DNA from: Bacteroidota bacterium
Lineage (GTDB): Bacteria; Bacteroidota; Bacteroidia; JAADEI01
DNA: 23,131 bases
Direction: 5' to 3'
Assembly: GCA_024280615.1 (NCBI GenBank)
Contig: JAJRPU010000011.1
Span: 1 to 23,131, forward strand
Every line of letters begins with the position of its first letter. The first letter of the stretch is position 1. A program made the translations under genes and the position numbers. The notes below the pieces were generated by a model. It worked only from the letters and a program-made list of their open reading frames with translations. It had not been told where the DNA came from and ran no database searches. Positions 7,077 through 14,146 of this stretch are shown here, piece after piece.

Positions 7077-8255
7077 ATGAAGTCGTTTTATAACCGAAAA
7101 TCTGAAGGCGTGAAAATGTTAAAGTGGACAGGATTCTTGGGCGTAATAATAATTGGCTATTCTGTTATGGCACAGACCCGTGTTGTTACAACAGCAGTTC
7201 CAACATTGCGTATAGCGCCTGATGCACGGGCAGCAGGAATGGGAGATATAGGAGTGGCTACCACGCCCGATGCAAGTACCACTTACTGGAACACCGCTAA
7301 ACTGGCTTTTGTGGAATATAAGTCAGCTGTTCAATTCTCTGCTATCCCTTGGCTCCACGCTCTCGTCAACGATATCTGGATATATTACCTTTCTGGATAT
7401 TACAGGGTTGATGACCAACAAGCCCTTGGTGGTGCTATCAGATATTTTGACTTAGGAAGCTTGACTTGCACAGACTATAATGGCGAACCCATTGGAGAAT
7501 CAAATCCTCACGAATATGCCGTTGACATGTCTTATGGACGCAAGTTTTCACCGAACTTTTCTCTCGGTTTAGGTTTAAGATTTATTTATTCCAATTTAAC
7601 TACTGGGGGATGTCGGGCAGCCTTGGGAAACACTTTTGAATTGAAGCCCGCTGGAACCTCTCTTGCAGGAGATATTGGATTTTATTACAGAAAACCTTTT
7701 GATTATAAAGGAAGTGAAGCCCACTGGGCAATCGGCGTTAACATTTCTAATATAGGTTCTAAAATTGCCTATACTGAAACAACAATTAGAGACTTTATTC
7801 CTACTAATTTGGGAGTTGGAGGAGCTGTCTATTTGCCTATTGATAATCACAATGAGTTGACTATAGCTGCTGAAATTAATAAGTTAATGGTTCCTACACC
7901 TGACCCACAAGGGGAGTATAGACAAAAATCAGTTGTTGAAGGAATGTTCACTTCTTTCTTTGATGCACCTGGGGGCTTTAAAGAGGAGTTGCAGGAGACC
8001 AACTTCGCCATTGGCTTAGAGTATTGGTACATAAAGCAATTCGCTATTAGAACAGGATATTTCTATGAGCATCCGCAAAAGGGTAATAGGCAATTCGCTA
8101 CCTTAGGAGTGGGACTTCGCTTCAAGATGTTTAGCCTTGACATTTCATATCTATTGCCGACAACTCGTCAACCAAGCCCACTGCAAAACACCTTCAGGTT
8201 CACTTTCCACTTTACTATAGATAAAGGAGACAAGGAAGCTGAGCCAAGGGAATAA
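7077..8255 (+). CDS. porV: T9SS outer-membrane protein PorV (LptO)
   Basis: PorV is the outer-membrane barrel that receives cargo leaving the type IX translocon and passes it to the PorU sortase complex. The sequence shows the N-terminal signature after signal cleavage (TAVPTLRIAPDARAAGMGDI, then GVATTPDASTTYWNTAKLAF), repeated amphipathic strands, and a final segment ending in FRFTFHFTI, as expected for a barrel. The ATG at 7077 gives 392 residues with a charged N-terminal extension. An internal ATG at 7116 gives MLKWTGFLGVIIIGYSVMAQ, a textbook signal peptide with GAAGG-like bases just upstream, and may be the true start. porU, which often precedes porV, is absent: der is upstream. The strong promoter at 7030-7060 fits the demand created by cargo such as the products at 10.6 and 14.1 kb. 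Confidence 0.9.
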   Translation: MKSFYNRKSEGVKMLKWTGFLGVIIIGYSVMAQTRVVTTAVPTLRIAPDARAAGMGDIGVATTPDASTTYWNTAKLAFVEYKSAVQFSAIPWLHALVNDIWIYYLSGYYRVDDQQALGGAIRYFDLGSLTCTDYNGEPIGESNPHEYAVDMSYGRKFSPNFSLGLGLRFIYSNLTTGGCRAALGNTFELKPAGTSLAGDIGFYYRKPFDYKGSEAHWAIGVNISNIGSKIAYTETTIRDFIPTNLGVGGAVYLPIDNHNELTIAAEINKLMVPTPDPQGEYRQKSVVEGMFTSFFDAPGGFKEELQETNFAIGLEYWYIKQFAIRTGYFYEHPQKGNRQFATLGVGLRFKMFSLDISYLLPTTRQPSPLQNTFRFTFHFTIDKGDKEAEPRE

Positions 8256-8277
8256 GAATTCAAGCCTGATTTACTAT

Positions 8278-8766
8278 ATGGCTTCTTATCGTGTGGGCAG
8301 TGGCTGGGATGTTCACAGGCTTGTTCCCAAAGGCAAGCCATTGGTTTTGGGAGGCGTTGAAATTGAATATGCTTTGGGTTTGGATGCTCACTCTGATGGT
8401 GATGTAGTTGCTCATTCATTGTCGGATGCGTTGCTTGGTGCCATTGGAGAAGATGACATAGGCGGTTATTTCCCGGACGATGACCCGCAGTGGGAAAACT
8501 TGGAAGGGAAAGAGATGGTTAGGCATGTTCTTGGTGTAGTGACAGACAGAGGTTTTTCTGTTGTAAATGTTGTGGTAACTATTTTTGCTCAGTATCCCAA
8601 GTTGAAGCCATATCGTAAAAGAATTAGAGAAGGTGTTGCGGGGTGGTTGGGACTTGACCCTTATCATGTAGCGATTCATTTTAATACCGTGGAAGGGATA
8701 GGAGTTGTAGGGGCTGGGGCAGCGATAGTCTGTCATTCAGTGGTTCTCGTTGAACGAAAATTTTAA
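8278..8766 (+). CDS. ispF: 2-C-methyl-D-erythritol 2,4-cyclodiphosphate synthase (IspF), variant motif
   Basis: IspF converts CDP-methylerythritol 2-phosphate to the cyclic diphosphate and CMP in the MEP isoprenoid pathway. It forms a trimer with zinc sites between subunits. The 162 residues match the family length. Zinc ligands D11, H13 and H46 are present in GWDVHRL and AHSDGDVVAH, followed by DALLGAIGEDDIGGYFPD and AQYPKLKPY. The C-terminal motif, KATTTEKLGFTGRGEGIA in E. coli, reads HFNTVEGIGVVGAGAAIV here. T137 and E139 are kept, while the positions equal to E. coli F139, R142 and E144 are V143, A146 and A148. The gene follows porV after 22 bases. The fold and metal site support ispF; reduced or altered activity cannot be excluded. 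Confidence 0.9.
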   Translation: MASYRVGSGWDVHRLVPKGKPLVLGGVEIEYALGLDAHSDGDVVAHSLSDALLGAIGEDDIGGYFPDDDPQWENLEGKEMVRHVLGVVTDRGFSVVNVVVTIFAQYPKLKPYRKRIREGVAGWLGLDPYHVAIHFNTVEGIGVVGAGAAIVCHSVVLVERKF

Positions 8767-8767
8767 C

Positions 8768-8775
8768 TATCTTTG
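8768..8775 (+). promoter_or_regulatory. -7 promoter box (TATCTTTG) after ispF
   Basis: An exact TAnnTTTG match two bases after the ispF stop codon and 17 bases before the start of the 40-residue lipoprotein. The nearest TTG (8750-8752) is only 15 bases upstream, shorter than the usual spacing, so the -33 element is uncertain. It suggests a separate transcript for the lipoprotein, the barrel protein and lipA. Confidence 0.55.
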
Positions 8776-8792
8776 CTAAAAAAAGAGAGCTG

Positions 8793-8915
8793 ATGAGAAA
8801 GGTTAGGAAAGTGGTCTTTGCTCTGCTGTTACTGTCCTTTGTTGCTACTGTCTTGCCGTCTTGCCAGAGGGAAGGATGTCCGGGAAACATGGGGCAACCG
8901 GTCAGAAGGCGTTAA
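8793..8915 (+). CDS. 40-residue lipoprotein, hypothetical
   Basis: The ATG at 8793 opens a 40-codon frame ending TAA at 8915. It has a basic N-terminus (MRKVRKV), a hydrophobic core (VFALLLLSFVATV) and a lipobox LPSC with the lipidated Cys at residue 24. The mature part is only 17 residues (CQREGCPGNMGQPVRRR), with a second Cys and a basic end. A purine-rich AAAGAGAG stretch precedes the start, and a perfect -7 box lies 17 bases further upstream. I recall short Bacteroidota lipoproteins with a CPG-like motif and a basic tail next to lipA and a barrel protein, but cannot verify this. The function is unknown. It is easily missed because of its length. Confidence 0.7.
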   Translation: MRKVRKVVFALLLLSFVATVLPSCQREGCPGNMGQPVRRR

Positions 8916-8919
8916 TGAT

Positions 8920-8960
8920 GGATGCTAAAATGAAGGGATAGATGGGATGCTAAAACGAAG
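8920..8960 (+). repeat. 16-bp direct repeat around a start codon
   Basis: GGATGCTAAAATGAAG (8920-8935) and GGATGCTAAAACGAAG (8945-8960) differ at one base and lie 25 bases apart. The second copy carries the start of the barrel-protein gene. The first copy opens ATG-CTA-AAA-TGA, a three-codon frame (MLK) that stops at once. The offset is not a multiple of three. Confidence 0.75.
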
Positions 8961-9723
8961 CATATTAGTTGTTTGTCTAATTGCCTTCACTTGGGCGAAT
9001 GCTCAAGGGGGGGAGCGTATTTTATATAGAGTGAGTAATGAGTTTTTCCCGGAGATTCATTCGTATAGTTGGGCTGTTGGCTGGAGACATTTGAAACACA
9101 GGACATGGAGACATTGGTGGGGCTGGGAAGCCAGTTTAGCACATGTCAAACATCCTAAGGAAACCAGAATTCAACCGCTACCTGCCTTTGGGGATGCCGG
9201 TTGCTTGCAGTCCGTCCCAATGCGCTCTTATGTCTATGGGAAACAGCATGATTTTTGGACTGTTCGTGCTTCAATAGCAAACTCTTTTTTATTATTTGAT
9301 GCTGCCGATGAAAACGGAGTTTCTGTTAGGCTATTAACAAACATTGGCTTGTCATTGGGATTGCTTAAACCGTATTATTTGTATGTTGTAAAGATAGAAG
9401 CCGATAATAGCTGTTCTGTTGAGGCTGTGAAATACGACTCAACCCTTCATCCATTGGCAAATCCCTTTTTGGATACTAGATACATATATGGGAGTGCGGG
9501 ACTAACTGGATTAGGAGAATTGAGGCTTAAACCGGGTATTCTAATTCAGGCTTCAGTGGTGTTTAACTGGGCTAAGGAACCGGCTATTAGGAGTGTTGAG
9601 GTGGGAGCCCGAGTTGAACATTTTGTTAAACCGGTGCCTATTATGGCACTAATAGAAAACAGGGCGATGTTTTCTGCCTTGTTTTTAAGAGTAACTTTTG
9701 GAAAGCTTAAAAATCCTTCTTAA
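8947..9723 (+). CDS. Predicted outer-membrane barrel protein upstream of lipA
   Basis: This 258-residue protein starts with a clear signal peptide (MLKRSILVVCLIAFTWANAQ). The rest is rich in aromatic and alternating hydrophobic residues, as in small outer-membrane barrels: SYSWAVGWRHLKH, WWGWEASLAHVKHPKETR, a Cys-containing loop, SIANSFLLF, and a last strand MFSALFLRVTFGKL. I recall a Bacteroidota family with a GWGxxxR...HPKE pattern found next to lipA, which this resembles, but no function is known to me. Its TAA overlaps the lipA start by one base (TAATG), indicating coupled translation. That links an envelope protein and lipoate synthesis at least in expression. Confidence 0.75.
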   Translation: MLKRSILVVCLIAFTWANAQGGERILYRVSNEFFPEIHSYSWAVGWRHLKHRTWRHWWGWEASLAHVKHPKETRIQPLPAFGDAGCLQSVPMRSYVYGKQHDFWTVRASIANSFLLFDAADENGVSVRLLTNIGLSLGLLKPYYLYVVKIEADNSCSVEAVKYDSTLHPLANPFLDTRYIYGSAGLTGLGELRLKPGILIQASVVFNWAKEPAIRSVEVGARVEHFVKPVPIMALIENRAMFSALFLRVTFGKLKNPS

Positions 9724-10643
9724 TGGTTGCTATTAAAGAAAGAAAGCCGCCTTGGCTAAAAGTTAAGCTTACCCTGAATGAAGATTTTGCAAGGGTCTCA
9801 AAGGCTGTAAAGGAACATAGTCTTCATACTATTTGTCAGAGTGGTAATTGTCCCAACATTGGGGATTGCTGGGGTGTTGGCACCGCTACTTTTATGATTC
9901 TGGGTAATGTATGTACCCGTTCTTGCGGATTCTGTGCTGTGTTGACTGGCAGACCACTTGCTGTTGATTGGGATGAGCCGTGGCGCGTAGCCAAAGCAGT
10001 TAAACTAATGAATGTCAAACATTGTGTTATAACTTCTGTTGACAGAGATGAGTTGAAAGATTTAGGGAGTCGGGTGTGGTCAGCAACGGTTCGGGCAGTA
10101 AGAGCATTGAACCCAAATACTACCTTAGAGACTTTAATCCCCGATTTTAAGGGCGATGTTCGTGCGTTGGATGAAATAATTGCTGTGCGTCCGGAGGTTG
10201 TCTCGCATAATATGGAGACGGTCAAGAGACTTCATCCTATAGTTAGACCGCAAGCGAAGTATGAGCGTAGCCTTTTCGTAATCAAATATCTCAAGGAACA
10301 CGGTATCAGGACGAAGAGTGGTTTTATGCTTGGTTTGGGAGAGACAAAAGAAGAAGTTCTTGAGTTAATGGAAGATTTGCGTAAACATGGATGTGATGTC
10401 TTGACTATCGGGCAATATCTAAGACCAACACCGAGACATTTGCCAGTAGAAAGATATGTTCCACCAGAAGAATTTGAATACTATAAAGAAGTTGGTTTGA
10501 AGATGGGGTTTGACATGGTTGAGAGTGCACCGTTGGTTAGGTCATCGTATCGGGCGGAGAAACATGTGGGCAAGCCCTCCAATTGGTTTGTGCCTAAATT
10601 AAATTTTGTTGTATCTTTGCAAAAGGATAATTACAAAAATTGA
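9723..10643 (+). CDS. lipA: Lipoyl synthase (radical SAM)
   Basis: LipA inserts two sulfurs into protein-bound octanoyl groups, making the lipoyl cofactor of 2-oxoacid dehydrogenases and the glycine cleavage system. Both iron-sulfur sites are complete: the auxiliary cluster CX4CX5C at C38, C43 and C49, and the radical SAM cluster CX3CX2C at C64, C68 and C71. The C-terminal RSSY serine ligand to the auxiliary cluster is in VRSSYRAEKH. 306 residues is the normal length. The start ATG overlaps the preceding stop by one base. A promoter for the next gene lies within its last 60 bases. lipB is not in the window. Confidence 0.97.
   Translation: MVAIKERKPPWLKVKLTLNEDFARVSKAVKEHSLHTICQSGNCPNIGDCWGVGTATFMILGNVCTRSCGFCAVLTGRPLAVDWDEPWRVAKAVKLMNVKHCVITSVDRDELKDLGSRVWSATVRAVRALNPNTTLETLIPDFKGDVRALDEIIAVRPEVVSHNMETVKRLHPIVRPQAKYERSLFVIKYLKEHGIRTKSGFMLGLGETKEEVLELMEDLRKHGCDVLTIGQYLRPTPRHLPVERYVPPEEFEYYKEVGLKMGFDMVESAPLVRSSYRAEKHVGKPSNWFVPKLNFVVSLQKDNYKN
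10587..10619 (+). promoter_or_regulatory. Promoter inside the 3' end of lipA
   Basis: TTTG (10587-10590), a 21-base spacer, then TATCTTTG (10612-10619) match the Bacteroidota -33/-7 pattern in full. The box ends 29 bases before the ATG at 10649, giving a short leader. It lies wholly within lipA codons and would drive the secreted Asp-box protein independently of lipA. Confidence 0.7.
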
Positions 10644-10648
10644 TAGGG

Positions 10649-13597
10649 ATGAAGCGAAGATTACTGGGGATAGGGCTTGTAGTAACAGGTCTTCTAATCA
10701 GTGGTTCTGTATTCTTTTTCCTTATAGACAAGGAATCGGATAGTCTTATTGAAAAGGTTAAGCGTGATGAAGCAGAGAAGGAGAGATATGAGTGGGGTAG
10801 GAGTAGGGAATATTGGCTTCCAAGATTAGCTAACCCGGAAACGAAAAAGATTGATTATGTTGAGATAGCGAAGATTCGCAGTGAAGCACTAAGGAGGGGT
10901 GCTATGAGAGCAGGTATGGCTCTTAATTGGGTTAATTTGGGACCAACTAATCAAGGGGGCAGAACAAGAGCCATATTGATTGACCCTGACAACCCGAATA
11001 AGATTATTGTTGGTGCTGCTTCTGGAGGGGTATGGTATTCAGAGAATGGAGGTCAATCGTGGGAACCTGCTAAAGGACTTACAAATTTAAACATAAGTTC
11101 TCTGGCGAGGGACCCATCCACAGGTTGGATATATGCAGGGACTGGGGAGGCATTCGCAGCTTTTGACAATTTTAATAGTTTAGCATTTACCGGAAACACA
11201 GGCTCTGCAGGATTTGGTATTTATGTCTCTAAGGATGGAGGTAAAACATTTGAGCATTTGGCTAGTACAACCCCAGGAACTTATGGTGATTTTAATGATA
11301 GGTGGTCATTTGTGAATGATATTGAAGTTTCCTCTTCAGGAAGGATATATGCAGCTACAATTAAAGGTTTAGTGTATTCAGATGACCAAGGTGCTACGTG
11401 GACAGAGGTCAATGGTCCCTCTAATAGTGCTGTGGCTTTTGACGTAGAAATTTTATCGTCTGGCAAAGTGCTAGCAGCTATTGGCGGACGCGTTTATGAG
11501 TCAACTGATGGAGTCAATTTTACAGAGATTAATAGTTCAACAGGGCTGGACCTTCCTAATCCTGGAGGCATCGGCAGAATCAAAATTGCTTCAAGCGGAA
11601 ATGTTGTATATATAGCTGTCATTGAGAATGAATTCTTAGGTGGTCCTTTATATGCTGTTTATAGGTCAGATGACGGAGGAAACAGTTGGTATGTAATAGG
11701 AGACGGTACTCGGTCCGATGGACAACCAACAATAGAATTTGAACCTTTCTGTTATTTAGATCAGAGTGGTAATCCAACTCATTGCCAGGGTACATATAAT
11801 ATGGCTTTAGGAGTCAGTCCTCATGACCCAGACCTTGCCCTTTTAGGAGGGATATTCCTATTCAGATGGACGCCTAATGAGGGATGGGTAGAAGCAACAG
11901 GTGGCATTTTCTCGTTGCATGTAGACCACCACGACATTGCTTTTCATCCGAAGGCTGATAGCATTGTATACGTAGTGAATGACGGAGGCGTTTGGATTTC
12001 TTACGATTATGGTAGAACCTTCTATGAAATAAACAAAAACTATGTTACAACGCAGTTTTATGCTTTTGATGTTAACGCCCTTACATCAAGTCCCTCTGGA
12101 GGTTCTCAGGATAATGGCACCCAGTTCTTGCCATACATAGCCTTTTCCCCGGGTATGGGTTTTCATATAGGAGGAGGTGATGGTGGATATAGTGCCTTTG
12201 CACCGAAGCGAGGAGTAGTGTTCTATTCATCTCAGTTTGGATGTTTCTTTAAAGGAAGGATTGACCAAGCTACGCAATTCGCCTTAGGTGGAACCCCTAT
12301 TGGTAATGCTGACAATGGATGTATTTCAGGAGCTTCCTTCATCCACCCGTTGAGGGTGTGGGAAGATGTTTCTACTAATGTTCCTGATACATTTTATTTC
12401 GCTCGCTTGAGAATACTTAACTCGCCACAAGAATTGGACTCATTTATAAATAATTTCAGAATTCTTACTTATAAAGTTTATGATTTAGATACTGATACTG
12501 ACAGTGTTTCTGTGCTTTATCTTGACGGGGAGCCAATGGCTGGTCCAAGAATCATAACAGTAACAGCCTCAGATAATAAAGTAGCACTTTCTAAGACTGC
12601 TGCAGAGCCAGTGTTGCCGCTTATTTGGAATTTGTCCGGTTCTGCAGTTGTTCCTAACACAAATGATATTGCCATTAGCAATGATGGAGAATGTGCCTAT
12701 TTTGTTACTGGATTATTGTCAGGGGGCAGAGTAGTGAGAGTTTGTGGTTTGAAAGATGCTAAATTTGGCGATATTTATAATTGCACATTTGATGATTTAG
12801 CAAGCTGTCCCTCTGATGATATTAATTGCTTAGATAACTATTCATGCTCATTTAGTTTCGCACAGGCAGGTATAACCATAGATGTGATACTAAATACCAG
12901 CAGAGCGTTGGTGGGAATAGGATTTGACCCGTCTGATCCAAGAAAAATGGTTGTTACGGGAGGTGGATATGGGGGCAGTGCCCCAAGAGTATGGTACACT
13001 CTTGATTCCAGGGAGCCCAATCCATCATTCATTGATATAACAGGAGACTTGCCAAATATTCCTGTTTACGATGCATTCATTTGGCCAGATGACTCCTCTA
13101 AGGTTACTATAGCTACGGACTTAGGCATCTGGCATAGAACAGTTGACTTTAATAATCCTGCCAATTCCACTTGGGTCAGGGATACATTGTTCCCACCTGT
13201 CCCAACAATTATGTTTGATGTGATTCCTCATCCCACAAAAGCAGGTGAGTATGCTTACTTCGTTGCAACTCATGGCAGGGGCTTCTGGGCATATAACTTT
13301 AGACCTCAGGAGATAATAACAGGCGTTGAACACGTTTCACGTGTAATTACAGGGGTTACTATGTTTCCGAATCCAGCATCCGACTATGTTGACGTGATTG
13401 TTCCGCCTGCTTCTTCAGATGTCAAGATTGCCATTTATGACCTTAATGGTCGTGCTATGTTGACCAAGGAAATGTTGCCTTCTCCTAAGCCAGCAAGGCA
13501 CAGAATTTCTTTGGAACAATTCACTTCTGGGGTCTATGTGTTGGTTGTTGAAGCAGATGGAACACAACAGGTTGGCAGACTGGTTATTGGAAAATGA
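10649..13597 (+). CDS. Large Asp-box (BNR) beta-propeller protein with T9SS type A sorting domain
   Basis: This 982-residue protein starts at the ATG at 10649; a TTG three codons upstream would overlap lipA. After an N-terminal hydrophobic segment (LLGIGLVVTGLLISGSVFFF) and a charged helical stretch come repeated Asp-box motifs of the sialidase/Vps10 type: SENGGQSW, SKDGGKTF, SDDQGATW, SDDGGNSW and SYDYGRTF. These indicate one or two beta-propellers. The end, from about residue 900 (VTMFPNPASDYVDV through IAIYDLNGR to GVYVLVVEADG and GRLVIGK), is a type A T9SS C-terminal domain, so the protein should be exported and anchored on the surface or released. No catalytic sialidase residues are claimed; the ligand is unknown. 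Cysteines cluster at about 690-750 in a likely disulfide-rich insertion. Confidence 0.88.
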   Translation: MKRRLLGIGLVVTGLLISGSVFFFLIDKESDSLIEKVKRDEAEKERYEWGRSREYWLPRLANPETKKIDYVEIAKIRSEALRRGAMRAGMALNWVNLGPTNQGGRTRAILIDPDNPNKIIVGAASGGVWYSENGGQSWEPAKGLTNLNISSLARDPSTGWIYAGTGEAFAAFDNFNSLAFTGNTGSAGFGIYVSKDGGKTFEHLASTTPGTYGDFNDRWSFVNDIEVSSSGRIYAATIKGLVYSDDQGATWTEVNGPSNSAVAFDVEILSSGKVLAAIGGRVYESTDGVNFTEINSSTGLDLPNPGGIGRIKIASSGNVVYIAVIENEFLGGPLYAVYRSDDGGNSWYVIGDGTRSDGQPTIEFEPFCYLDQSGNPTHCQGTYNMALGVSPHDPDLALLGGIFLFRWTPNEGWVEATGGIFSLHVDHHDIAFHPKADSIVYVVNDGGVWISYDYGRTFYEINKNYVTTQFYAFDVNALTSSPSGGSQDNGTQFLPYIAFSPGMGFHIGGGDGGYSAFAPKRGVVFYSSQFGCFFKGRIDQATQFALGGTPIGNADNGCISGASFIHPLRVWEDVSTNVPDTFYFARLRILNSPQELDSFINNFRILTYKVYDLDTDTDSVSVLYLDGEPMAGPRIITVTASDNKVALSKTAAEPVLPLIWNLSGSAVVPNTNDIAISNDGECAYFVTGLLSGGRVVRVCGLKDAKFGDIYNCTFDDLASCPSDDINCLDNYSCSFSFAQAGITIDVILNTSRALVGIGFDPSDPRKMVVTGGGYGGSAPRVWYTLDSREPNPSFIDITGDLPNIPVYDAFIWPDDSSKVTIATDLGIWHRTVDFNNPANSTWVRDTLFPPVPTIMFDVIPHPTKAGEYAYFVATHGRGFWAYNFRPQEIITGVEHVSRVITGVTMFPNPASDYVDVIVPPASSDVKIAIYDLNGRAMLTKEMLPSPKPARHRISLEQFTSGVYVLVVEADGTQQVGRLVIGK

Positions 13598-13610
13598 AAT
13601 TGATTCATAG

Positions 13611-14003
13611 ATGTGGAGATGGATTGCTTTGGTAATGCTTGTGGTTTCTGGTTTAGTGGTTGTCAGTATGATGACCAGTTCAAGTAAGTATGTATCGTTT
13701 GAAGAGGCAATAGCCAATCCCGGTAAGGTATATTATGTTATCGGGTCTCTTCCACAAAATTCAAATATTTATTATGACCCAATCAAGGACCCAAACAGAT
13801 TGGAATTTTCTTTAGTTGACAAAGAGGGTAAGGAAGTAAGGGTTGTATATCCTGGACCTAAACCACAAGATTTTGAAAAGTCAGAAGAGGTTGTTGTGAC
13901 GGGATATTGGGATGCAGAGAACCAAATTTTTTATGCCCAGAAAGTACTACTCAAATGTCCATCTAAATATATAGACGAGAACGCCTCGCTGGCTAATAAT
14001 TAA
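13611..14003 (+). CDS. ccmE: Cytochrome c maturation protein CcmE, cysteine (CPSKY) type
   Basis: CcmE is a membrane-anchored periplasmic haem chaperone that takes haem covalently and hands it to the cytochrome c ligation machinery. The 130 residues show an N-terminal anchor (WIALVMLVVSGLVVVSMM), then an OB-fold with YVSFEEAIANPGKVYYVIG, a central LEFSLVDKEGKEVRVVYPG, and VVVTGYWDAENQIFYAQKVLLK. Where E. coli has the haem-binding His in HDENY, this protein has C116 in KCPSKY, with Tyr120 kept. Cys-type (CXXXY) CcmE is known from Desulfovibrio and archaea, and I recall CPSKY as the usual form in Bacteroidota. No other ccm genes are nearby. It begins 13 bases after the Asp-box gene. Confidence 0.88.
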   Translation: MWRWIALVMLVVSGLVVVSMMTSSSKYVSFEEAIANPGKVYYVIGSLPQNSNIYYDPIKDPNRLEFSLVDKEGKEVRVVYPGPKPQDFEKSEEVVVTGYWDAENQIFYAQKVLLKCPSKYIDENASLANN

Positions 14004-14109
14004 TTAGGCGAAAAGGGGAAGTTTCTGGAGATAGTAGGAACCTGTCTGAGTTTATGAAATCTGGGATGATTTTTCGTTGAAGAAATTTATTACATATAGG
14101 TTGTAGTCA

Positions 14110-14141
14110 TTTAGTTATATGGAAAAATCTTTCTATTTTTG
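14110..14141 (+). promoter_or_regulatory. Candidate promoter directly before the 14147 start
   Basis: TATTTTTG (14134-14141) matches TAnnTTTG, with TTTA at 14110-14113 as an imperfect -33 element after a 20-base spacer. Only five bases separate the box from the ATG at 14147. The 143-base gap between ccmE and this gene holds no RNA gene or strong hairpin that I can see. Confidence 0.55.
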
Positions 14142-14146
14142 AATGT

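Noticed and set aside
13333..13348. parS-like sequence CGTTTCACGTGTAATT
   Set aside because: It matches the parS consensus at 12 of 16 positions but lies inside the Asp-box coding sequence about 10 kb from parAB and lacks symmetry in the outer arm, so chance is likely.
14004..14146. Small RNA or riboswitch in the gap before the type B protein
   Set aside because: No stable paired structure or known riboswitch core was recognised; only the promoter-like sequence is supported.
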